Positions 15,558-23,155 of a stretch of 43,762 bases of DNA are shown here, one piece after another (within the stretch, counting starts at the first letter, position 1; every line of letters starts with the position of its first letter). This stretch comes from Candidatus Bathyarchaeota archaeon (GTDB lineage: Archaea > Thermoproteota > Bathyarchaeia > 40CM-2-53-6 > RBG-13-38-9), in NCBI GenBank assembly GCA_007050885.1, contig SMYQ01000069.1, forward strand, positions 1 to 43,762, written 5' to 3'. The position numbers and the translations under genes were made by a program. The notes beneath the pieces were generated by a model that saw nothing but the letters and a program-made list of their open reading frames with translations, did not search any database and was not told the origin of the DNA.

Positions 15558-17708
15558 ATGAAAACTAGTATCCAACATGATGGCGAAGGGATAAACCCTC
15601 TGATTAGATATGAATTAATAGATACAAGACTTTACCAAGAAAACATAGCTGCTAAAGCTCGACTCAGAAACACACTTGTTGTTCTTCCGACAGCTCTCGG
15701 AAAGACTGTCATAACAGCACTAGTTGCCGCACATTTTCTATTTAATCAAAAACAGACCCGCATTCTAATGATGGCGCCTACTAGACCTTTGGTACTTCAA
15801 CATCACCAATCCTTCCTTGAAATCCTAAAGATACCTGACGATGAGGCTATTGTTCTTACAGGCAAGATAACAAATAGAAATCGAGAGGAAATCTGGAGGG
15901 GTAATAATCATCTCTTCTTCGCAACACCTCAAGTTGTGAAGAATGATCTTATCCGAGAATATATCGACTTGAGACAGTTCAGCCTACTTGTTTTTGATGA
16001 ATGCCATAGGGCTACCAAAGATTATGCATACACCTATGTTGCGAAAAAGTATATGGAGAGAGCCCCATGGCCGATAATATTAGGAACCACTGCAAGCCCT
16101 GGAGCTGAAAGAAAACGTGTCGAAGAGATATGTAGAGCTCTCTTCATAGAACAAATAGAATATAGATCTGAGGAAGATGTTGACGTCGTACCATATATAA
16201 ATCCAGTACAGACAGAATGGAAATTCGTTGAACTACCTGAAGAATATTTGAAAATAAAGTATGAACTTAGAGAACTTATAAATGAGAGACTCAGCTGGCT
16301 TCGTAGACTGGGTTACCTGCAAAAAAATATAGAGTACACAACAAGACGAGATTTATTAGAGTTAGGAGAATCTCTGAGAAGCAATATTTCTCATACCTCT
16401 GAAAAGAATAAAGGTCCAATTTTTAGTGCGATAGTAGCACAATCAGCCGCCCTAACACTGTTCCATGCTCTCGAGCTTCTTGAAACACAAGGGATCAATA
16501 TTCTAGGATATTTTATAGATAAGATAGAATCAACAAACAACTCAAAGAAAAGTTATCGAACAATAATCAAGCATCACAAATTTCAGACCCTGAAAAAAAA
16601 CATAGATGAGTCGAAAAAGGTCCGTCACCCCAAAATAGACTTGATATTAGATGAGATTAAGCAGCAATTTATCCGCAAACCAACTTCTCGAATTATAGTT
16701 TTTACACAATACAGAGACACTTCAAAAGATCTAGTTCGAATATTAAATGAAAGTCTTCAAGTGAGAGCTGAGAGATTTGTTGGACAAGCTACCAAAGATA
16801 AAGACATCGGGTTAAGTCAGGATGAGCAAACAGAAATTCTTAGAGATTTTGATGCTGGAGAAATTAAAATCCTTGTTGCAACCTGCGTTGCTGAAGAAGG
16901 TTTAGACATCCCTAGCGTGGAGCTTGTAATTTTCTACGAACCTGTCCCAAGTGAGATTCGTCATATCCAAAGAAAAGGGCGGACAGGAAGAAAAGCGGCA
17001 GGTAGAGCGATCATCTTAGCGGCAAAAGACACTTTCGATATTGCATATGTTTATGCAAGCAAGAAGAGAGTTGAAAAAATGCGTAAAATCACACGCCTTC
17101 TCAATAAAGATCTGAAATCTTTGATCCGATTAGGGCCAAAGCCTAAAGATATGCCACTTACTAACGACGAATTGAAAGCATTCGAAATGAAAGCTGATGA
17201 ACTTGATGATGGTAATACAGTCGAATCAATATCAAAGAATGAAGGTAAAAGATTCCTAGCTGAGGTTGATAGGGCATCAAGAACTATATTATCTGAGACT
17301 ATGAAGATTGGACAGAAAGGAGTCAATATAGAAAGCATAACAAATAGTCTTACTTTAGATGGCATATCACCAAATGCTGTCATGGCTGCGATAAACAAAC
17401 TTGAGGATTCAGGTCACATAATAAGACTCAGCTGGGACCGTATAGCTTCAATAAAGGTTGTCTCGAAACAAGATCATTCTCAGAGTAGAAATGAAACAGA
17501 TGTTTTTAAGATAATAGTTGAGACAGTCTTCCCTGGAAGAGTCATCGCATGGATAAATGACCGTTGGAGAGCCAGAATCCTGCCAGAGGACTTTGAAGGA
17601 CCACTAAATCTCCTAAAGAAAGATTCAACATTTATGGCACGTGGCACTCTATACCGAGATAACGGCATCCTCTGCTTTAGAGTTACGGAAATACAAGGAT
17701 TAACTTGA
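15558..17708 (+). CDS. hef: Hef/FANCM-type superfamily 2 helicase lacking the XPF nuclease domain
   Basis: ATP-driven helicase of the Hef/Mph1/FANCM group, which remodels stalled forks and branched DNA. In order: RLYQ (Q-motif), PTALGKT Walker A near residues 44-50, the DECH box in LLVFDECHRAT, TTASP (motif III), the insertion region typical of Hef, then FTQYRDT, GLDIPSVELVIFYEP and QRKGRTGRK (motif VI). Euryarchaeal Hef continues into an ERCC4/XPF nuclease with ERKxxxD; that motif is absent. Instead about 180 residues follow: a probable winged helix (SITNSLTLDGISPNAVMAAI) and a final beta-rich segment around RVIAWINDRWRARILPEDF. The start is ATG 15558; TTG 15552 is also in frame. Confidence 0.9.
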   Translation: MKTSIQHDGEGINPLIRYELIDTRLYQENIAAKARLRNTLVVLPTALGKTVITALVAAHFLFNQKQTRILMMAPTRPLVLQHHQSFLEILKIPDDEAIVLTGKITNRNREEIWRGNNHLFFATPQVVKNDLIREYIDLRQFSLLVFDECHRATKDYAYTYVAKKYMERAPWPIILGTTASPGAERKRVEEICRALFIEQIEYRSEEDVDVVPYINPVQTEWKFVELPEEYLKIKYELRELINERLSWLRRLGYLQKNIEYTTRRDLLELGESLRSNISHTSEKNKGPIFSAIVAQSAALTLFHALELLETQGINILGYFIDKIESTNNSKKSYRTIIKHHKFQTLKKNIDESKKVRHPKIDLILDEIKQQFIRKPTSRIIVFTQYRDTSKDLVRILNESLQVRAERFVGQATKDKDIGLSQDEQTEILRDFDAGEIKILVATCVAEEGLDIPSVELVIFYEPVPSEIRHIQRKGRTGRKAAGRAIILAAKDTFDIAYVYASKKRVEKMRKITRLLNKDLKSLIRLGPKPKDMPLTNDELKAFEMKADELDDGNTVESISKNEGKRFLAEVDRASRTILSETMKIGQKGVNIESITNSLTLDGISPNAVMAAINKLEDSGHIIRLSWDRIASIKVVSKQDHSQSRNETDVFKIIVETVFPGRVIAWINDRWRARILPEDFEGPLNLLKKDSTFMARGTLYRDNGILCFRVTEIQGLT

Positions 17709-17779
17709 CTAATTGTCTGAAACTATAGGATTAATAAGCTGGCAAGATTGCCTTAATGTGATATCTTTGGGTGTACGAG

Positions 17780-18529
17780 ATGCCAGTGAAAAAAGGTGAT
17801 TTTGCACTAATAGATTTCACAACTAAGATAAAGGAAAGTAGTGAGATCATAGAAACAACCTTAGAAAAGGTAGCAAAAGAAGCAAAAATACATCAAGATC
17901 AAAACATTTACGAGCCCATGTTCATCGTTGTGGGCGAAAAAGAAGTCCCAGATGGACTGGATGAAGCTCTACTAAATCTTGAACCAGATAAGGAGATAAC
18001 AGTTGAGGTTACTCCCGAAAAAGGGTATGGTCAACGAGACTCATCTAAAATGCGATTAATACCTATGAAACGTTTTAGAAATGAACAGATCAACCCAGTT
18101 CCAGGTGCCCGGGTACAAATAGATGGAAGATCTGCACTCGTAAGATCTGTTGGTGCTGGAAGAGTTCAAGTTGATTTTAACCATCCGTTGGCAGGTAAAA
18201 CACTAATCTATGACGTGAAACTTCAAAGGATTATTGAAACAAGTGATGAAAAGATTAAAGCAATTCTGCATCGAAGATTACCAACGATTACGGCTGACAA
18301 ATTTAAAATCAATTTGACTCAGAGCGAGTGTACAATGGAGCTCCCAGAGGATGCGTTATTCATCGAAGGATTACAAATCGCAAAAAGAGCAATATCGAAC
18401 GATATACAGAAATTCTTGCCCAAAATAAGCACTATATCCTTCCTAGAGATATTTAGGAAACCTAGTCCTGCATCTGAAGAGAAACCAAAAGAAGCTGAAC
18501 TCCCAAAGGACACGACAAAGACCCCTTAA
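17780..18529 (+). CDS. FKBP-type peptidyl-prolyl isomerase (SlyD-like, long form)
   Basis: Speeds proline cis-trans isomerisation during protein folding. Residues about 1-150 are the FKBP domain with its insert-in-flap: DFALIDFTTKI, MFIVVGEKEVPDGLDEALL, EVTPEKGYGQRD, and VDFNHPLAGKTLIYDVKL, which are hallmarks of the SlyD/archaeal FKBP class. The C-terminal 90 residues form an extra alpha/beta domain, as in archaeal long FKBPs, with an acidic/proline tail (PKEAELPKDTT). The start is ATG 17780 because GGGTG lies upstream at helpful spacing; GTG 17771 is an alternative. Its last 68 bases overlap the convergent UPF0179 gene. Confidence 0.92.
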   Translation: MPVKKGDFALIDFTTKIKESSEIIETTLEKVAKEAKIHQDQNIYEPMFIVVGEKEVPDGLDEALLNLEPDKEITVEVTPEKGYGQRDSSKMRLIPMKRFRNEQINPVPGARVQIDGRSALVRSVGAGRVQVDFNHPLAGKTLIYDVKLQRIIETSDEKIKAILHRRLPTITADKFKINLTQSECTMELPEDALFIEGLQIAKRAISNDIQKFLPKISTISFLEIFRKPSPASEEKPKEAELPKDTTKTP

Positions 18530-18899
18530 CTCTATCCACCTTACATCTATCACCTTTAGTTAGACCTGAAGGAAAACACCTATTCCAATGATAACAATCC
18601 CACTTATCACATTCATGTTTCTCATATTTTATTAAAGCGCCACTAATTGCGGTTTTAGAAAGTATTGCTGCATCAATAAGTGGTTCACTTACCTCAACTA
18701 CTACAGCTTCCTCAGAATGGAGAATACAAGGGAAGCTCTTATCAGAAATCTTCACAATCTCATATAGCCTACCAGGTCTTAAATTTCCTAAACAGACTTT
18801 TTTTATACTGCAACCTGAGCAGAGTTCTGCTTCCCCTTCAAACAGAAACCTAAATCCCTTTCGTGCCTGTTTTTTCCCGATCAGTGTAACTTTTTGCAA
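18462..18899 (-). CDS. UPF0179 family Cys-rich protein
   Basis: An archaeal protein of 145 residues and unknown function, recognised by LIGKKQARKGFRFLFEG, CSGCSIKKVCLGNLRPGRLYEI, and the C-terminal region KHECDKWDCYHWNRCFPSGL with CPLGV at the end. Eight or more Cys in CxxC and CxxxxC spacing suggest bound metal, zinc or an iron-sulfur cluster (inference). The start is TTG 18899 with GGAAG just upstream; no ATG exists near. It overlaps the FKBP gene by 68 bases at the 3' ends and is divergent from the second proteasome beta gene. Confidence 0.87.
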   Translation of the reverse strand: MQKVTLIGKKQARKGFRFLFEGEAELCSGCSIKKVCLGNLRPGRLYEIVKISDKSFPCILHSEEAVVVEVSEPLIDAAILSKTAISGALIKYEKHECDKWDCYHWNRCFPSGLTKGDRCKVDRVKGSLSCPLGVQLLLVSLQMQD

Positions 18900-19017
18900 T
18901 GTGCTTCCACTTCCACGAAAGATTTTTAAGTTGTTGATGTTTGTGAGATAACAATCGCCAAGACATCTTGAGCGATTCTTCTGAGACTACCTTGAAATTT
19001 ATTGAGGCCATTCATAT

Positions 19018-19662
19018 ATGTATCCCGCATCAAAAGAACTTAATGAAAAGATTGCAAAAGGAACTACTACGATAGGAGTTACCTGCAAAGATGGTGTCGT
19101 CTTAGCAACCGATACTAGAGCGACAATGGGTTATTTCGTTGCACATAAAAATGCAAAAAAGGTTTACCCAATTGCAGATCATATTGCTATGACTATTGCA
19201 GGTTCAGTTGCCGATGCTCAAGCTATGGTAGACATTTTGAAAGCAAATTCAAGGATCTATAATTTACAGAATGGAGTAGTTATGCCTGTCAGCGCTGCTT
19301 CGAGACTGGTTGCAAACATACTCTTCTCTTCAAGAATGATGCCATTCATATTACAGGCTCTAATAGGTGGTGTTGATAGCACAGGCCCTAAAATCTTTGC
19401 ACTTGATCCCTTAGGAAGTCTAACTGAAGAGACATGTGTTTCTACAGGCTCTGGTTCGCCTATAGCTTATGGTGTCCTTGAAGCCCAATTCAAAGAAGGA
19501 ATGTCTATAAAAGAGACCATTCCAATAGTATTGAGAGCAATAACTTCTGCTATGAAAAGAGATGCTGCTAGCGGAGATAACTTTGATATCGCTGTAATTA
19601 CGAAAGACGGTTACAGAGAACTAAGTGAGGAAGAGAAGAAAGCACTCGTTTCTAAAAACTGA
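19018..19662 (+). CDS. psmB: Proteasome beta subunit (second copy)
   Basis: A second 20S proteasome beta subunit of 214 residues. A propeptide of about 15 residues ends in Gly, followed by TTTIGVTCKDGVVLATD, so the nucleophile Thr, the Asp of ATDTR and the Lys of NAKKVYPI are all present. GSGSPIAYGVLE and RDAASGDNFDIAVI complete the fold. Unlike the divergent inactive beta copies in some Crenarchaeota, this one and the copy at 10145 both look catalytic. The start ATG 19018 has GAGG ten bases upstream. It precedes aCPSF1 on the same strand by 37 bases, so the two may be cotranscribed. Confidence 0.95.
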   Translation: MYPASKELNEKIAKGTTTIGVTCKDGVVLATDTRATMGYFVAHKNAKKVYPIADHIAMTIAGSVADAQAMVDILKANSRIYNLQNGVVMPVSAASRLVANILFSSRMMPFILQALIGGVDSTGPKIFALDPLGSLTEETCVSTGSGSPIAYGVLEAQFKEGMSIKETIPIVLRAITSAMKRDAASGDNFDIAVITKDGYRELSEEEKKALVSKN

Positions 19663-19699
19663 AGATAATCTACGGTATTTACCATCAAAGTGAATCTAA

Positions 19700-21637
19700 G
19701 TGCCAAAGACCCTAAATAGTAACAATTCGAAAATTAGCAATCATTCGAAAATTATGTCTGTCATATTGGAGAATATGCCAAAAGAGGCTGAAGTCACCAG
19801 AATCGAATTTGAGGGCCCGAGACTTGCTATATATGTTAAGAATTTGAACCTCCTCGTCGAACAGAGCCATCTAGTAACCGATATAGTCAACCTCATACAC
19901 AAACGCATAGTAATCCGTTCGGACCCATCAATCAGAAAAACTGAGAAGAAAACTGAAGAGATTATTACAAAATTCATGCCTTCAGAAGCTGCCATTACAT
20001 CAATAAATTTTGATCCTAGTCTAGGTGAAGTAATAATAGAAGCAAAAAAACCTGGTCTAGCTATTGGAAAAGACGGACTTATACTACAAGAAGTAATAAA
20101 AACTACAGGATGGCGCCCTAGAGTTCTGAGAGCTCAACCACTTCCATCAAAAATTATCGCGACAATGAGACATATGACATATACCGAGAGCGAAGAGAGA
20201 AGCCGAATCCTTCGTGAAGTTGGTGAGAGAATATTTAGACCTACCCTGAGTAAAGTGAATAACATTAGAATAACTCCACTTGGAGGTTCACGTGAGGTTG
20301 GACGCTCATGTATAATGATTGAAGCTAATGAGAGTACAGTACTTTTAGATTGTGGAATAAATCCAGGATCACAAGACCCTAACCGTGCCTATCCAAGACT
20401 TAACGTGGACGAATTTAATATCGAGAAGCTTGATGCTGTGATAATTTCTCATTCACATCTAGATCACTGCGGATTGGTGCCATTCCTCTATAAATATGGA
20501 TTTGATGGACCAGTATATTGTTCGGAACCGACTTCCGTATTAATGACCCTCCTGCAACTCGACTATCTAGATGTGGCCAGTAGAGAAGGAGGATACGCCC
20601 CATTTGATCAGAAGAATGTAAGAGAGGTCGTCATGCATACTATACCACTAAAATATAATGTTGTCACAGACGTCGCTCCGGACATGAAATTGACTCTTCA
20701 TAATGCAGGACATATTTTGGGCTCGTCAATTACCCATCTTCACATTGGAGAAGGACTCCATAATATTGTATATACAAGTGATTACAAGTTTGGAAGAACT
20801 ATGCTTCTTGAGCCAGCCTCCTTAATCTTCCCTCGTGTAGAGACTCTGATAACTGAATGCACTTATGGCGGACCCAAGGATTTGATGCCAAATCGAACTA
20901 ATGCCGAGAGCAAATTAGTTACAACAGTAAATGAGGCGTTCAAAAGAGGTGGCAAAGTCTTGATACCTATGCCCGCTGTCGGTAGAGCTCAAGAGATAAT
21001 GATGGTTCTCGATAATCACATGAAGAATGGGACTCTGATGGAAGCCCCAATCTACATTGATGGAATGATATCTGAAGCAACGGCAATCCACACAGCATTT
21101 CCAGAGTATCTATCAAGAGAGATTAGGGATAAAATACTCCATCAAGATGTGAATCCATTCCAATCAGACTATTTCGTAAATGTGAATCATCCTAGTGAAC
21201 GTGAAGAGATTGTTGGCGGAGGCTCCTCAGTCATACTTGCAACTTCAGGTATGCTTGAAGGCGGTCCTGCAGTACAGTATCTTAGACAAATTGGCACAGA
21301 TGAGAGGAATACTCTAATCTTTGTCAGCTATCAGATCGAGGGAACCTTAGGCAGTAGAATAAGAAACGGTGTTAGAGACATAACCCTTTTTGGACCAAAT
21401 GGCAAAGCTGAGGCAGTTAAGCTTAAAATTAATGCCGAGTCCCTTGAAGGATTCTCAGGACACTCGGATAGAAATCAAATAATAGAATTTGTCAGAAGAA
21501 TATCTTCCAGACCTTCAAAAGTCATAACGAATCACGGAGAACAAAGAAAATGTGATCATATCGCAGGAGGCATCTCTGCGTTATTTAAAATCGAGACAAT
21601 TGCACCAGAAAATCTGGAAACCATCAGATTAAGATAG
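19700..21637 (+). CDS. aCPSF1, beta-CASP ribonuclease with N-terminal KH domains
   Basis: The archaeal homologue of the eukaryotic cleavage factor CPSF73, a ribonuclease that trims RNA 3' ends and terminates transcription. Residues about 20-185 hold the KH-type RNA-binding modules (PKEAEVTRIEFEGPRLAIYV, then a second with GLAIGKDGLILQEV). The metallo-beta-lactamase domain begins at RITPLGGSREVGRSC and includes HSHLDHCG, GHILGSS, and TSDYKFG; the beta-CASP region runs through CTYGG and ends with GFSGHSDR and NHGE. The length, 645 aa, matches the family. The start may be GTG 19700 or ATG 19754; neither has a clear ribosome binding site. Confidence 0.95.
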   Translation: MPKTLNSNNSKISNHSKIMSVILENMPKEAEVTRIEFEGPRLAIYVKNLNLLVEQSHLVTDIVNLIHKRIVIRSDPSIRKTEKKTEEIITKFMPSEAAITSINFDPSLGEVIIEAKKPGLAIGKDGLILQEVIKTTGWRPRVLRAQPLPSKIIATMRHMTYTESEERSRILREVGERIFRPTLSKVNNIRITPLGGSREVGRSCIMIEANESTVLLDCGINPGSQDPNRAYPRLNVDEFNIEKLDAVIISHSHLDHCGLVPFLYKYGFDGPVYCSEPTSVLMTLLQLDYLDVASREGGYAPFDQKNVREVVMHTIPLKYNVVTDVAPDMKLTLHNAGHILGSSITHLHIGEGLHNIVYTSDYKFGRTMLLEPASLIFPRVETLITECTYGGPKDLMPNRTNAESKLVTTVNEAFKRGGKVLIPMPAVGRAQEIMMVLDNHMKNGTLMEAPIYIDGMISEATAIHTAFPEYLSREIRDKILHQDVNPFQSDYFVNVNHPSEREEIVGGGSSVILATSGMLEGGPAVQYLRQIGTDERNTLIFVSYQIEGTLGSRIRNGVRDITLFGPNGKAEAVKLKINAESLEGFSGHSDRNQIIEFVRRISSRPSKVITNHGEQRKCDHIAGGISALFKIETIAPENLETIRLR

Positions 21638-21711
21638 GCATATCTAAAAATTACCTACCTGAAACAATTTTAGTTGAAAAAAATTTTCCTACTAAAATGT
21701 AACATTAAATA

Positions 21712-22197
21712 CTAAATCCCTTTAGAAATCTCATATATGTTATCTCCAACATAATGAAGAGTTCTAATTATTTTTCCTTGATTCATCTTAATGATTTCAT
21801 TAGAGTTGAATAGCGCCTCACCAATTGCGATGACTTTTCCATATTTTTCGTCAACAATCAAAACTAAACCACCTTTGGAGAATTCATCTGCTACTTTCTG
21901 TACACCTGGAGCCATCACATCAGCCCCATTACAGAGATGTGGAACTGCTCCCATATCAACTATGATTTTTGGAGTTGATGAAATATATCGTTCAAAAAAA
22001 AGAGTTGGAATTAATTTTTCTTCAGATTTGAAAAGGAGCGGCTTACCCTCGAATAGATAAAGACTCCCAGTGTCAGCGACAATGATTTCGATTCGCGTCC
22101 TTTTCTCATCAAACTCCAATTCATTTTTGAACTTGTCGATCTCCGGTAAAATCTTCTTGATTTCACTTTTTTTTAGCATTCGTCTAGTGTAATTCAA
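21712..22197 (-). CDS. PUA-domain RNA-binding protein (MCT-1-like)
   Basis: A protein of about 161 residues with a C-terminal PUA domain: PKIIVDMGAVPHLCNGADVM, then GVQKVADEFSKGGLVLIVDE and KVIAIGEALFNS, which follow the PUA strand order. The N-terminal 75 residues (LKKSEIKKILPEIDKF, then a beta segment) match the pre-PUA region of archaeal MCT-1/Tma20-like proteins, which are linked to ribosomes and tRNA modification. The start is uncertain: TTG 22197 has GGTGA upstream at good spacing; TTG 22221 and ATG 22179 are in frame. It is the only minus-strand gene between aCPSF1 and the Lsm gene. Confidence 0.83.
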   Translation of the reverse strand: MNYTRRMLKKSEIKKILPEIDKFKNELEFDEKRTRIEIIVADTGSLYLFEGKPLLFKSEEKLIPTLFFERYISSTPKIIVDMGAVPHLCNGADVMAPGVQKVADEFSKGGLVLIVDEKYGKVIAIGEALFNSNEIIKMNQGKIIRTLHYVGDNIYEISKGI

Positions 22198-22278
22198 ATC
22201 ATCACCGAGATCTAAAGACAATCCTTAAATGACGCATTCAAACCCTTAAAGATAGACTTTGGCAAGTGTGGAGAAATC

Positions 22279-22509
22279 ATGTCTGAGATCGCCAATAAAA
22301 TCTTCGAAGAGAGCCTGAACAAGGTAGTTCTTGTTCAGTTGAAAGGAGGCAGGACCGTAAGAGGAAAACTCTACAGTTATGATCAACATATGAATTTAGT
22401 CATGGAAGATACCGAAGACATTACTGAAGTTGACAAAGCGAAGAAACTGGGTACGCTAATTGTAAGAGGAGACAATGTTGTACTTATTAGCCCTCCTCCA
22501 ACACGCTAA
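22279..22509 (+). CDS. Sm-like archaeal protein (SmAP/Lsm)
   Basis: A 76-residue Lsm protein that forms a ring binding U-rich RNA. The Sm1 motif is LVQLKGGRTVRGKLYSYDQHMNL (shown here by its key parts GRTVRGKL and DQHMN), and Sm2 is GTLIVRGDNVVLISP, with the RGD that contacts RNA. The ATG at 22279 follows GTGGAG. Lsm next to ribosomal protein eL37 is one of the most stable archaeal gene pairs, and eL37 follows 76 bases downstream. Confidence 0.95.
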   Translation: MSEIANKIFEESLNKVVLVQLKGGRTVRGKLYSYDQHMNLVMEDTEDITEVDKAKKLGTLIVRGDNVVLISPPPTR

Positions 22510-22585
22510 AGAAACAATAGCTAACTCGACGATATTGTAATATTTATTCGAAAATGTATCTGGCACCTGTTGAGAGGATGAAACC

Positions 22586-22774
22586 ATGGGAAAGGGAACT
22601 CCGTCACAAGGACTGAAAGGCAGATCAAAATCACACATAGTGTGCCGTAGATGTGGCAGACACTCTTATAGTCTTTCTAACAGAAGATGCGCTGCATGTG
22701 GTTACAACTCATCAAAACGTATTAGAAGTTATTCTTGGCAGAACAAGAAGCTAAATCGAACTAGATTAGTCTGA
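22586..22774 (+). CDS. rpl37e: Ribosomal protein eL37 (L37e)
   Basis: Zinc-binding protein of the large ribosomal subunit, 62 residues. The N-terminus MGKGTPSQG is typical and the four zinc Cys are in CRRCGRHSYS and CAACGY. The C-terminus is basic. It lies downstream of the Lsm gene, the usual arrangement. The ATG at 22586 has GAGAGGA upstream. A TATA-like AATATTTAT in the gap (about 22538) suggests it also has its own promoter. Confidence 0.96.
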   Translation: MGKGTPSQGLKGRSKSHIVCRRCGRHSYSLSNRRCAACGYNSSKRIRSYSWQNKKLNRTRLV

Positions 22775-22891
22775 AAAAATAAAGTGTGAACGTCAGATTA
22801 GACATTATCTGACTAAGTAATAGTAAGTCTAGACTATTGTTTGAATTACGTTACATAATGATAATGAAAGAATTCTAATTATTAAAAGTTC

Positions 22892-22900
22892 AAATATTTA
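22892..22900 (+). promoter_or_regulatory. TATA-like box of the tRNA-Val gene
   Basis: AAATATTTA preceded by an A/G-rich BRE-like stretch (AAAAG) is centred about 27 bases before the first base of the mature tRNA at 22923, as expected for an archaeal promoter that starts transcription next to the tRNA 5' end. Confidence 0.55.
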
Positions 22901-22922
22901 CTAGTATAGCAAGTCAGTCAAT

Positions 22923-23021
22923 GGGCCGGTCGTCTAGTCTGGATGCAGAATATGTAGGACAATTTAGGATACCTGCCTGACACGCAGGTGGTCGAGGGTT
23001 CAAATCCCTCCCGGCCCACCA
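22923..23021 (+). tRNA. tRNA-Val(GAC) with a D-loop intron, CCA encoded
   Basis: Acceptor strands GGGCCGG and CCGGCCC pair perfectly, followed by discriminator A and an encoded CCA. The T-arm is GAGGG-TTCAAAT-CCCTC, and the anticodon arm is CCTGC-CTGACAC-GCAGG with anticodon GAC (22979-22981). The gene is 99 bases; about 20 extra bases lie in the D-loop right after the invariant GG (22941-22942). Removing them yields a normal tRNA with D-stem GTCT/GGAT. Bulge-helix-bulge pairing can be drawn across the insertion, so it is an intron at a non-canonical site. Confidence 0.92.
22943..22962 (+). other. tRNA-Val D-loop intron (about 20 nt)
   Basis: The pre-tRNA can form an outer helix UCUA/UAGG, a central helix GUCU/GGAC, a 5' bulge GG|A, a 3' bulge AA|UU (four bases, so slightly relaxed), and an inner helix UGCA/UGUA with one G-U pair. 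The 5' cut after the second G is well supported; the 3' end may be off by one base because of the run of T. Confidence 0.75.
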
Positions 23022-23155
23022 TCGCGCGCGCTTCATCATGTGCATCTCCCAGAATAGATAATATTTGGAATGGCCATCTCCAATTACCAGACAAGAAAAG
23101 TTTATTTGTTAAGTGTTGAGAGTCGATATTCGCATAATTACGAGGTAAAAAGAAA

